From positions 7,564,001-7,628,000 of the forward strand of contig NC_060118.1 in NCBI RefSeq assembly GCF_021155765.1: a stretch of 64,000 nucleotides of DNA, in the 5' to 3' direction. The stretch comes from Diprion similis (Eukaryota > Arthropoda > Insecta > Hymenoptera > Diprionidae). The notes under the pieces are model-generated. The model searched no databases. It saw only the letters and a list, made by a program, of their open reading frames with translations, and was not told the origin of the DNA. The translations under genes and the position numbers were made by a program. Of this stretch, positions 26,131 to 35,812 are shown in pieces (position 1 is the first letter of the stretch; every line of letters starts with the position of its first letter).

Positions 26131-27788
26131 TTTTCAGCCTTGATCTCCGACTAGCAAGTACTTCGAAATTTGACACGCAAATATCTGCGGCGTCTCGAGC
26201 AACGGGCACCTCTCTCTAACTCTCTGGCACGAAAATTTCTGAAGTGAACAGTGGCGGACCAAAAATAATCCGAGTTAAATGCCTTCTGCTGTTCACTGCT
26301 CCACCTGTAGTTCGAGTTCTGTTATCGTCACGATGGCGCTGCTGTCGACAAGCGGATAAATTTTCAACCAATCAACATTGTCGTAGGTATCAACTACCAA
26401 CGCCCCTTAGCGTGGAGTTTTGTAACTAAATTTCAAACGTTTTCACGTGACTGACCCGTTCTTATCATCAGAGAGGATTAGGCTTATCATTACGAAAACA
26501 GTCGATAATACAGAGCTGATTTACAAAGCGGATTCTACCTGACGCCAAGAATTTGACTTTAATTTTCAATTAATTTTGAATATCATGGTAGCACGTACAC
26601 AATTAGCATACGATAAACAATAAGGATAATAGGAAAACAACGAAAGAATATAAGAATGTTAAGTTCTAGTAATTAATGATTGCAGATCATACAGCAATCA
26701 TTCGTAAATTTTATGTTCCATTACAGGATTACACTACAGGAACGAAATTAAAGGTTTCACTTTTCCTTATAAAAATTCTATTTATTCAATCAATCAATCT
26801 ATAATAATAATAATAATATTATTATCATTATCTTAATCACACATAAAATAATTTTGTTTTTCCTATACGCAGGCATGTATTTTATTAATTGTGTGTGTGT
26901 ATGTGTGACATGAAAATAAATTTTCGTTCCCGTAAAAAAGAAACCAAATTTAATAAAAAGAGAGAATCTAACTTGTAAGTAATTATTCCTATTCGTTACC
27001 ACTGGACTCAGGTGAGCTCTGTGACGATGTTGGAATGATACAATATCTAGTTAAAAATTGATTTCTCTGTGAGAAGGAACGCGAATTATTAATTCTCCAT
27101 CGACTTTCTTTGCCATTATATAAGTTTGTATAGAGATTGCTAGTTTCTTTTTTTTATTGTTATTATTAATCTTAATTTTCAAAGAAAAAGATGTAACCGC
27201 ACATCTGGTATTCAAACGTATAGAAGTACAAAAAAATTACCAAAGCTTACACGGAAAAACGCGTGATTAATGATCACCAAACACATTCAAAACCAACTTT
27301 CTATGTGTCGATGTGTAAATGTTTGTTTGTTACAATCGTGGCATTGTTGTAAATGTTTACTGACCCTCTGCGATTTTTGATTTCCTGAGGTATCGTGCAA
27401 ATGAAAAATTAAACATTTTCACGCTATCAGCAATATTTTCGCTATCCGCGCTCGCTTCGGTTTAGGTACGACGAATATGATACAACCCAATTTTTACAAC
27501 GCAAGTTTGAGTCACGAGCTGATAAATGTCATTATGTACGTACGTACGTATGTATGTAAGTATGTATGTATGTATGTATGTATATACACAGATCTCGAAG
27601 TGGCCTATGTATACGATTATTTTTAACGTTTATATTTCAAAGGATGACATTTTATCGTTACCACTCTCCCAAAATAAGACTGCTGATAGAACACCCCCTT
27701 GTCATACTTTGCTAATTACGATTCATTCCCTCTAACTCGCACAGACTTAAGATACGCCTGGAACATCGTTTGTAGGGTGATACCGAAC
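26131..27788. other. Interval between SERF-like and PDIA3 genes
   Basis: The left 200-300 bases are the likely promoter/5' UTR of the minus-strand SERF-like gene, with more CpG and a GATGGCGCTG word near 26332. The remainder is A/T-rich with an ATA/ATT repeat at about 26803-26835 and a GTAT-type repeat at about 27537-27585. The 3' UTR of PDIA3 must lie at the right end. No gene seen. Confidence 0.5.
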
Positions 27789-30015
27789 TTAAAGTTCGTC
27801 AGCCGGAGCCTTCTTGGCTTTTCCTTTGCGGTCGAATCCTTGAAGCTCGTTAGTCGCATGTTTAGCAATGTATTTAACGAAGTCGTCGAGATCCCTGCCA
27901 CCCTCGTATTTGATAGGATCGTCTTTAGAGTTCTTGGGCGCCCAGAAGAGCGTTGGGAAACCTTTCACCTCGTATGGCGCTGGCACGTCGTTATTTGACG
28001 CATCGAATTTCACAATTTCCACATCCTCGTTGGCCAACTTGTCTCCCAATTCGTCGTAAATTGGAGCAAGTTTCTTGCAGTGGCCGCACCAGGGCGCGTA
28101 GAATTCAATCAGCGTATCCTTATCATTGTTGGTTACAATCTCGTCGAAGTTTTTGGCTACCGCAATCTTTACGTTTCCGCTATTGTCCTCGGGGACCGGC
28201 TCGGATTTTAGATAAGGCTCGAGAACTCCGCCTTCGAAGTCCTTCAAGAAAGCCTCAAAGTTTTCGACGGAGAATTCGTCAGTCATTACGAATTTCTGGT
28301 TCTTCGCATCGCGCGCCAATACGGTCGGCTTGTCACCTTTGGTGAAGGTGATTCCATGGTCGTTGAGCTCGTGCTGGAAATCGTCCTTCGATGAAATCGC
28401 GAAATTGAGACTTGGGAAGTCCTTTGCGACCTTCAGTATCCTGTTACGCCAGTAGTTCGTTCCCTTCACGTTCTTCACGTAGTCGACGTTGTAGTAAGCA
28501 ACTACCAACGGGTTCTTGAAGTCTGGTGCATTGTCTCGTGTTCTTACGCCAACAATGCCGAAGCTGGAAAAACCGTTTCATGATAAGCTATCATCATTTA
28601 GAAACTTACAATTATCAATATTTAACAGTTTCTATGAAAACCATTGAAATCAGTCGACAACACTTACTAGTTCTTGGTGATAAAATCATGCACATCAGCG
28701 ATTGAATCGCCACCTTCGAAGGTCACGCTGCTTGGCTCAAATTTGCTGTGCAAAATTTTTGGACGGTAGAGGACAATGTTATTTCTGAAAAATAGAATTG
28801 GCATACATAAGATTTCAACTAAAACAGCAACGTTCGTGATAATTGCCACATATATTACTGTATGAAAACTTTTGTTTGTTGTTAAACAAATTCATTTTGA
28901 GTCTCCTGAAAAATGATGCAGTTACACTTACTTGAATCCTTCCTTCTCAAGTAGCGCATTTGCACTTGTATGCGCGAACCTGACCTTCTCCCTCAGTTTC
29001 TTGGCAACGGTATGGAAGGCAGCCGACAAGGGTGAATCGTCCTTCTCAAAGTAACCGATTACTCCAATTTCGTCAGATTCCAAGAAGCCCTTCTGGCAGT
29101 CTTCGCCAGTCAATTCCTTGGACGCGGGTCCAACTTGAGCCTACAAAACAATACAAAAACTGTGTAAAAAGGTTTCTGACAATACCCAGGCAAAATTTTA
29201 GGAAACAAATAAATTTAACATTTCCATTATTTCATTTAGTCATACCTTCATGTGCTTTGCGATACCAGGTGCTTCTCGTGGGCCGTTGTAATCGCCGACC
29301 ATTTCATTTTTCGAGAATATCTTAAGCGTCGGATATCCACTAACGGAGTATTTGTTACAGGTGGTCTTACCCGCCTCCGTACAGTCAACTTTGGCCAAAG
29401 TGATCGGTGGATCATTACCCTTGAGAAGTTCCGCCGCTTTGGCATATTCGGGCTTAAGACGTTTGCAATGTCCGCACCTGCATGAATTCGAGAAATATCA
29501 ACCATAATATACATTAAAAATAGAATAAATCGAGATAAAAATTCGTTGCAAAGATGCTCAATATCAGGTATCAAAATTCTGCACACAAAGCAGCAAAGAT
29601 TTCATGTGAGATAAGGTTACGTGATTCTATATGTGCGTCTGTATAAGAAGTTGCTATCAACGTTCTTAAGATTGGTGAATAATCACAATTATCAACGCAT
29701 ATGTCCCGCAAACAGCGGTGAGCCGGTCTGACGTTTAACGTCACGTTCGAGAGAAGATAAGCGGTATTTTAGACCGGGTTCCGGTGTTTCGGCATCTTAT
29801 GAGGTTCAGGATTTTCGGAATACAAAGCCACGGGATAAAGCGTGAGGTAAATAAGAAGCTTCGATTGCTTACCAAGGCGCGTAGAACATGACGAGTGAAT
29901 TCTCATGGCGTTCTAACTCGTGTGAGAAATCGTCGTCCGTCAATTCGAGGACATCCTCTTCGGCGGCGAAAGCGCCGAGAACCAGAGACACCAGGATTAA
30001 ACTTCTGAACAGCAT
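27789..30015 (-). CDS. PDIA3: Protein disulfide-isomerase A3 (ERp57/ERp60)
   Basis: Coding exons, minus strand: 30015-29873, 29477-29246, 29140-28932, 28784-28668 and 28563-27789. Phases agree at every joint and give 491 residues, normal for ERp57. The product is an ER-lumen thiol oxidoreductase that forms and reshuffles disulfides in glycoproteins. Residues 1-18 are a signal peptide ([17 protein letters not shown]). Domain order a-b-b'-a': first active site WCGHC at Cys49/Cys52, second WCGHC at Cys393/Cys396, then a basic tail with KGKAKKAP and C-terminal ADEL, a variant ER-retrieval signal. The 5' region carries a GACGTGG word like an XBP1/ATF6 response site. Orthology to PDIA3 rather than PDI proper rests on length, the [13 protein letters not shown] region and the tail. 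Confidence 0.93.
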
Positions 30016-31006
30016 TTCGCGAGCTTTTATCAAACCCTCCGCTGATGAGAATTTTTCCTCTTAAAGTATAATGCTCAAGGATCGGAAGACTAACGACTGA
30101 CTGACTGGAATGGAATCAACGACTGATGATAGAAGGGAGAGGACGACGTGGCTGCTCAGAGCGAGGTACAACCTAAGCGGTGTCGCGAGCTGATTGGACG
30201 ATTTTGAAAACACGCCGCCGGATCGCCGACAATGGAAGCGCAGGAGGCTGGAGGAGCTCGCAGTTTAATTCCTTTTCTTTTTCCTGTTCATCGCTTCTCC
30301 CTCTCTTACTCGTACTTTTTCATCAGCAAATTAAGTTTAGTTATTTTCAGCGCTATCAGCATTATGAGTGGGATGCCGAAGCACTACATTCTGAAATAAT
30401 AAATAAGATTTGAACAATTGTTCGTCAGCTGTTGTACGACACATCGAACCGAAATCTGTTCCGAGGATTCTTGTTTTTCTTGGATCTTTCATTGTTTAAG
30501 GTCATGTGTTATTCCTACTCTTACCGACTGAGAAAATTCACCCTCTTTCTTCCTCTATTAAATAAGAAAACTAACGGAACGGGTTCAAATTTCGACGTTC
30601 CATCGACCTTTTGTAGCAGAATTTAGGAAAGTTTATTTATTCAATTGTAGGAAGAAAATTGGTGAGTTTGCTCTGTCGGTAAGGGCAAGAGTAATAAATA
30701 CCCTTATTACCTTTCAAAAAAATATCGGTTCACCGATAACACAAAAATACACGGGGACTCTAGTCAATCAGCTGCCAGCGATTCAGTTCAATGCTGTAAA
30801 CAAGTCGAAAGGTTCTAATTTCAGTTTTCCAGTGAATCTGACCAATCTGACCAATGACATCGTCTCGTGTTTAGACTTCAATATGGCCGCCGCTGTTTAG
30901 CGTAATTTCTTATTTCCTTCCTCTCGTAGTTTCGATGGTATTGTCAATCGCTTCGCAGTCGCGGACGATCCGCAATAGAATAACAGGAGAATTCTAATTC
31001 CGAGCT
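30016..31006. promoter_or_regulatory. Divergent promoter interval between PDIA3 and HscB
   Basis: About 1 kb separates the two start codons. The PDIA3 side has a GC-richer 250 bases; the HscB side has tATGGCCGCCGCTG at about 30883, close to a YY1/Pho-type element. A 55-codon ATG frame begins at about 30232 and a possible acceptor (attttcag) lies at about 30343-30350; neither shows a known family. Confidence 0.4.
30144..30151. promoter_or_regulatory. Candidate unfolded-protein-response element upstream of PDIA3
   Basis: The word cgacgtgg differs by one base from the UPRE consensus TGACGTGG bound by XBP1/ATF6 and lies about 130 bases upstream of the PDIA3 start codon. ER chaperone genes are commonly under such control. 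A single 8-base match can occur by chance. Confidence 0.35.
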
Positions 31007-31990
31007 ATGACTAGTCGTTCTTTAACGAACGGCATGAGGCTGCGATCCATTTGCCGTTGCCTTTCGACCAGAGGTTATGTCGGCGTATGTAATCGCCCGG
31101 ATTTGTGTACGAACGACAAATCGGGCCGTACAAATTTCGCAGTTGCTAGTATCGGCGATGCGTCTCGTCGCTGCAGGAATTATTCGAGCAACGTACCATC
31201 CAAATGTTGGAAATGCGACTTCCAGTACAAGTCGGATCTATTTTGCTCCAAGTGCAGGGCGCTACAGGAGCCGCCCGAGAATCTGAATTATTTTCAAATA
31301 ATCGGCGTCAAACGGGATTACGACCTGAAGAATGACGAAGTCCACAAAAAGTACAGAGAATTACAAAAATTTCTGCATCCTGACAGATTTAGCAATAGTA
31401 CAGAGGTGATTAAATGCTTTCCTCTAATTTTCTGTTTTATTTCATCTTTACCGAGAAAACTTGACCCTTCTTTTTGACCCTTGTTTCACAGAAAGAGAGA
31501 GAATTATCCGAGAACCTATCCTCACTGGTCAACAAGGCTTACAGTACGCTATCACACCCTCTGAGCAGGGGTTTGTACATGTTGGCATTGGAGAAGTTGG
31601 AAATACCCGAGGGAACGACTACTTTAGATCCTGAATTTCTGATGACGGTAATGGAGAAAAACGAGGAGATCGAAGCGGCCACTGACAATGCTGAGAAAGT
31701 CATGAAATTGATGAAGGAAAATAGGAAAGTATTAGCGGAATACACCAGGTAATTTTGCACTACGTTATTGAAGGATCATAAACATGTTGTCAAGAATCTC
31801 CCTCCGACCTTATTCAACATTTTTCGTACTTCATTATTCATGCCGTTCTAATTGTTACAGACAAGTTTCAACTGCTTTTCGAGAGAAAAATATTGAGCTG
31901 GCTAAAAAACTTCTTGTCAAAATGAAGTACTATGCTAGTATGGAAGCAAGATTGAAAAACCTGAAAGAAAATCTTGGAATTGTCGAGTAG
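31007..31990 (+). CDS. HSCB: Iron-sulfur cluster co-chaperone HscB, mitochondrial
   Basis: Coding exons 31007-31405, 31492-31748 and 31861-31990 give 261 residues. HscB (yeast Jac1) is a J-protein that brings the scaffold ISCU to the Hsp70 HSPA9 and so drives transfer of Fe-S clusters in the mitochondrial matrix. The N-terminus is rich in Arg/Ser without acids, as in matrix-targeting peptides. Cys67, Cys70, Cys80 and Cys83 (CWKC...CSKC) form the metazoan zinc-binding knuckle. The J-domain follows, with the HPD motif at 124-126 (LHPDRFSN), then the C-terminal three-helix ISCU-binding domain (ALEKLEIPE onward). The length and all motifs fit. A probable AATAAA lies at 32436-32441. The gene converges on AK6. 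Confidence 0.95.
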
Positions 31991-32435
31991 AACAACTGTT
32001 GGAGCTAAACTATAAAATAACTCGAGGCTGGAGGAATACAAACAGCACAAGACTTTTGTTCTGCATTAGTAATGAGTATTTCTCACTTTACTGGTAATCT
32101 TATTTACCTTATTTTACATTTCATGGATGGTTTTCTGTGCTGAAGTTCTCTAATAATTATGTAATACATAAGCTACACTTTCCCAACAATATTTAAACGT
32201 TCCAAGATGTTTCTCAATAGACTTTCCTCAGATTGTCGGTATAAAATTCCACAAGTGTTCAATTTGTAAGAAAGTCCTACAAGAATCGGAGTGCAAATAA
32301 TTTAATTTATACTTTCTAACACTTTCGCATTAACTTCCTTGAAGCTTATTACTGAAGATTTGAATTCGAATGTGTAGATAACATGTGCAAAGGTTGAAAA
32401 AGACTTCTTCAGGGCAGAAGATTCTGAAGATTGTA

Positions 32436-32441
32436 AATAAA
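32436..32441 (+). terminator. Candidate poly(A) signal of HscB
   Basis: This is an AATAAA about 450 bases after the HscB stop, within the 820-base convergent interval between HscB and AK6 coding ends. Other A/T-rich words exist nearby, so this is only one candidate. Confidence 0.35.
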
Positions 32442-32811
32442 ATTGTAGAATAGTCTCGGATGGTTGCAATATACATAGTAATGATTCTTATTTTTTCAAT
32501 TAGACTCTACTTATTTGAGTCTAGACTTGCAAGAAACTTTATGAAGAATCAGAGCTGTAATATATTGACTCAATGCTCTGGTTTTAGCAGGGTCAACTTC
32601 ATTGCAAAAAAGCTGATATGTCGTTAGTAACTGTGTAAGTTTAGATGTGTACATAGCATATACAGAAGTAGAAAAATTGTGATCAGAGCCAAGAGCTCTA
32701 ATGATTGTGATTAAAATTGTAAGACACTAATTGCTAGTTAAATCATTGCTACAGCGGCAACAATTAGTACGTTGGGGGAAACCGATTATTATGTTATACA
32801 AAAATTTCGAT

Positions 32812-33587
<776 letters not shown>

Positions 33588-34098
33588 TTTACTTCTAAAT
33601 TGATAGTTTTCAAAGCCTTGTTGGACGCTCGCGCTGAATCAAATTGTCGCGTGTCGCTTAATCCTGTCAGACACGCGTGTCGGCGATCAGCTGTGCTCGG
33701 TTTTTCCGGCTATTAGCGCAACGGGATTGGTCAAATCATGATGGATAAAATGAGGTGTGCTTCTGCGCAGTCATCTTGAAGAACCAACCGTTTGCGCCGA
33801 CCATATGACGGCCATCTTAGATTCTTAACCAATCGGAGTCGGTATACTTTCAAGATGGCTTCGATATGGTAAGCGCAGAACGAAACAATATTGCGTCTGC
33901 CGGAGGAACACATCTAACCTTTTTGCCTTATGGGTTAAACATTTCTTGAATTTAGGTGGGGATTTTTGCGAGGGAGGAAAGTTATGTCCTCTAATCGCTG
34001 TGTCAAGCAGTTTAGATAAAGAATTGACGATTTGTCGTGAGATTAGGTTGAAACCTGCGTTGGTGACTGAAGATCATAAAAGAGGTTAAGATACGGAT
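33588..34098. promoter_or_regulatory. Bidirectional promoter (AK6 and two-frame microprotein locus)
   Basis: This lies between start codons 511 bases apart on opposite strands. It contains an imperfect inverted repeat: about 33793-33820 (tgcgccgaccatatgacggc then catctta) pairs with about 33849-33878 (caagatggcttcgatatggt, then aagcgca). Each arm carries a CAAGATGGC-like core, the typical YY1/Pho site, and a third catcttg core lies at about 33772-33778. A CCAAT word (accaatcgg) lies between the arms at about 33829-33837. Confidence 0.5.
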
Positions 34099-34308
34099 AT
34101 GAATCCGTTCTCGAATCCTCGCCTGAAAATTCTTTTGGCCACGGTAGTTAGCTTGCACGTTGCTGCCTTTTTTGTCAGGCCGATTTTCTCTCCAAAGAAG
34201 AGTAGCGGAGAAAATTCGAGACTCAGAGTGCAGCCGGACTATCTAAACCTAGCAGAAGACAGAGAGCCACAAACGCAACACGCGGTGCGCGAGGATCGCG
34301 TCAGCTGA
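34099..34308 (+). CDS. Small single-pass membrane protein, 69 residues, upstream frame of a two-frame transcript
   Basis: An ATG frame of 69 codons ends 15 bases before the next ATG frame on the same strand. Residues about 9-30 (LKILLATVVSLHVAAFFVRP) form one hydrophobic span flanked by basic residues, as in mitochondrial or ER tail- or signal-anchored microproteins; the remainder is polar and charged (SGENSRLRVQPDYLNLAED). I do not recognise a family with certainty. The ATV...P-I/V-F pattern of the span is loosely like PIGBOS1, so it could be a diverged paralogue of the next frame. No intron is needed. If it is not translated as a protein, it is a long upstream ORF controlling the next frame. 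Confidence 0.5.
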   Translation: MNPFSNPRLKILLATVVSLHVAAFFVRPIFSPKKSSGENSRLRVQPDYLNLAEDREPQTQHAVREDRVS

Positions 34309-34323
34309 TCCTCGGTGATCGTC

Positions 34324-34491
34324 ATGAGGATTAGAATTAGAAGGCCTCGATATTTTCGCAAGGGTGATATATTCATTGCTATTGTATTGGGAACCTTGAG
34401 CGGTTTCTACATCTTTGATTCTGTGCTTAGAGAAAACGCCACGAAGATCAAGGAGCTAAAAACTGCACCGGACGCGACTGTTGAAACCTAG
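34324..34491 (+). CDS. PIGBOS1-like membrane microprotein, 55 residues
   Basis: The frame begins at ATG 34324 and ends at TAG 34489-34491. It has a basic N-terminus (MRIRIRRPRYFRKGD), one hydrophobic span at about 15-31 (IFIAIVLGTLSGFYIF) and a charged tail with KIKELK. Length, span position, the VLG..(S/G)G.YIF core and the KELK tail agree with mammalian PIGBOS1, a mitochondrial outer-membrane microprotein that contacts the ER protein CLCC1 and tunes the unfolded protein response. The last codons overlap a perfect donor (CTA|GTAAGT), so splicing could replace the stop. A same-strand frame ends 15 bases upstream. The homology call is from memory of a short protein and should be treated as probable. 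Confidence 0.55.
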   Translation: MRIRIRRPRYFRKGDIFIAIVLGTLSGFYIFDSVLRENATKIKELKTAPDATVET

Positions 34492-34628
34492 TAAGTTTCA
34501 TCGTCTCAAACCTAACCTAATCCATTTACCTGATAGATTCTCGAGATATTGAGAGATGAAGAAAAATTACTACTAATTATCTATAAAAAATATGAAGTGG
34601 GTCTGGAAATTTTTCACCGTCTTTTTGC

Positions 34629-35060
34629 ATGGATAAACTTTATACAGAAACATTGTATATTCGGGAAAAATTTTCAACTCTCTCAAGATTTAATCAATTT
34701 TTAACAGAGTTAAAACCTATTTTTACCTACGTAATTTATAGATTTTACACGAGTGGTACGTTCATTTTTGAAAAGATGTTGGAGCGGTATAAAAAGTTTG
34801 CTAGCGGACCAACAGGCTTGGTGGTAGCTGGAATAAGTATAATGACTAGTATTATAGTGGGATGGAAGTAAGTGGAATTTAATAGTGTTGTCTGATTTGA
34901 CTTTATACAGTCACAAACTTTAGTTTTAATCCTGAATTGTTCCTTAAGGTGGGGCATTTCACCGATTTTAAAGAAACGGAAACAAGAGCAAGCCGCAGAA
35001 TTCGCTGAATTCATTTTTCAAGAGCGTAGGAAGAAGAATGGCGAAAATGTACAACAATGA
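34629..35060 (+). CDS. Unidentified small membrane protein, 116 residues, two exons
   Basis: Exons 34629-34867 and 34949-35060 join as AA|G (Lys) with borders GTAAGT and ccttaag|G. The N-terminal half is helical with aromatic and basic residues; a Gly/Ile-rich hydrophobic span lies at about 64-79 (LVVAGISIMTSIIVGW) and is followed by KWGISPILKKRKQEQ and a charged helix (EFAEFIFQERRKK). The splice joins the hydrophobic span to that tail. I recognise no family. It follows the microprotein locus by 137 bases on the same strand and could be its next exon set or a separate gene. AATAAA words at 35170-35175 could end the transcript. Confidence 0.6.
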
Positions 35061-35343
35061 ATATTTACAATACAAATCGGATGTGTAAATTAAAATACCA
35101 CTTCCCGAAGTTTCAGTTTGTTGTACGCTGTGTTGGGCGAAGGAATGGTGCGCGGTGTACACTTGAGCAAATAAATAAATCTTAACAATAAGATCTTACA
35201 TAGAGTTTTATCTTCAACATTTGTTACAATTAATCTATGCACCTGGGAAATTACATTGTTCAAACTTTCACAGTGATCGGTCTAACAGGAAAACGCTGAT
35301 TGACTAACAGCAATCTTGTTTCATTTATACGTGCAACTGTTGG

Positions 35344-35812
35344 TTACTCTTCTTGGTATTTCGCATTCCAAATGGGCACATATTGAAGAACCGCTTTCCA
35401 TTCGGTAAACCATATGGCACCTAGACCTGCAGCTGCGCCAAAGTTCACCAGCGTAGGTACCCTGGAACACAACAATGCAAGAATATCGAGATCTGAAATT
35501 GTTACCTTAGTAACATTAAATGGGAATGAAGTTAGGTTAGGGTCGAATTTCTCGAGTTACATAACACGGCTTACATAAATATTTCACCAAAAAACTGAGA
35601 CTATTATTATTTCTTTTGTTTACTAGAGAATAATCCGACTGAAAAGAAAATAATACGGATTCTCAAGGTGACAATCAGTCAAAAATTTATGACTAAAAAA
35701 AATCTACGATTTGATCGCAACTTATTTTTCGATTGCATTTTTCTGTTTCTCACCATCGGCCTAGCTGTTCAAAGTGTCTTCTGCCCACCATTTTCAACGG
35801 TCCAACAGGCAT
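35344..35812 (-). CDS. UQCR11: Cytochrome b-c1 complex subunit 10 (complex III, UQCR11)
   Basis: Coding exons, minus strand: 35812-35754 and 35461-35344; 58 residues, matching the 56-58 of the family. The joint falls inside Trp20 (TG|G). The core GRWVPTLVNFGAAAGLGAIW, then FTEWKAVLQYVPIWNAKY, matches the family pattern of a WVPT motif, one Gly/Ala-rich transmembrane helix and a (T)(D/E)W...VPxxNxK(F/Y) tail. The protein is a small accessory subunit of the mitochondrial inner-membrane bc1 complex, near the Rieske protein. The gene is short and converges on the unidentified gene at 34629. Confidence 0.88.

Noticed and set aside
28667-28849. Short frames on the plus strand within PDIA3 (also 27699-28345)
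   Set aside because: Antisense shadows of a clearly coding gene.
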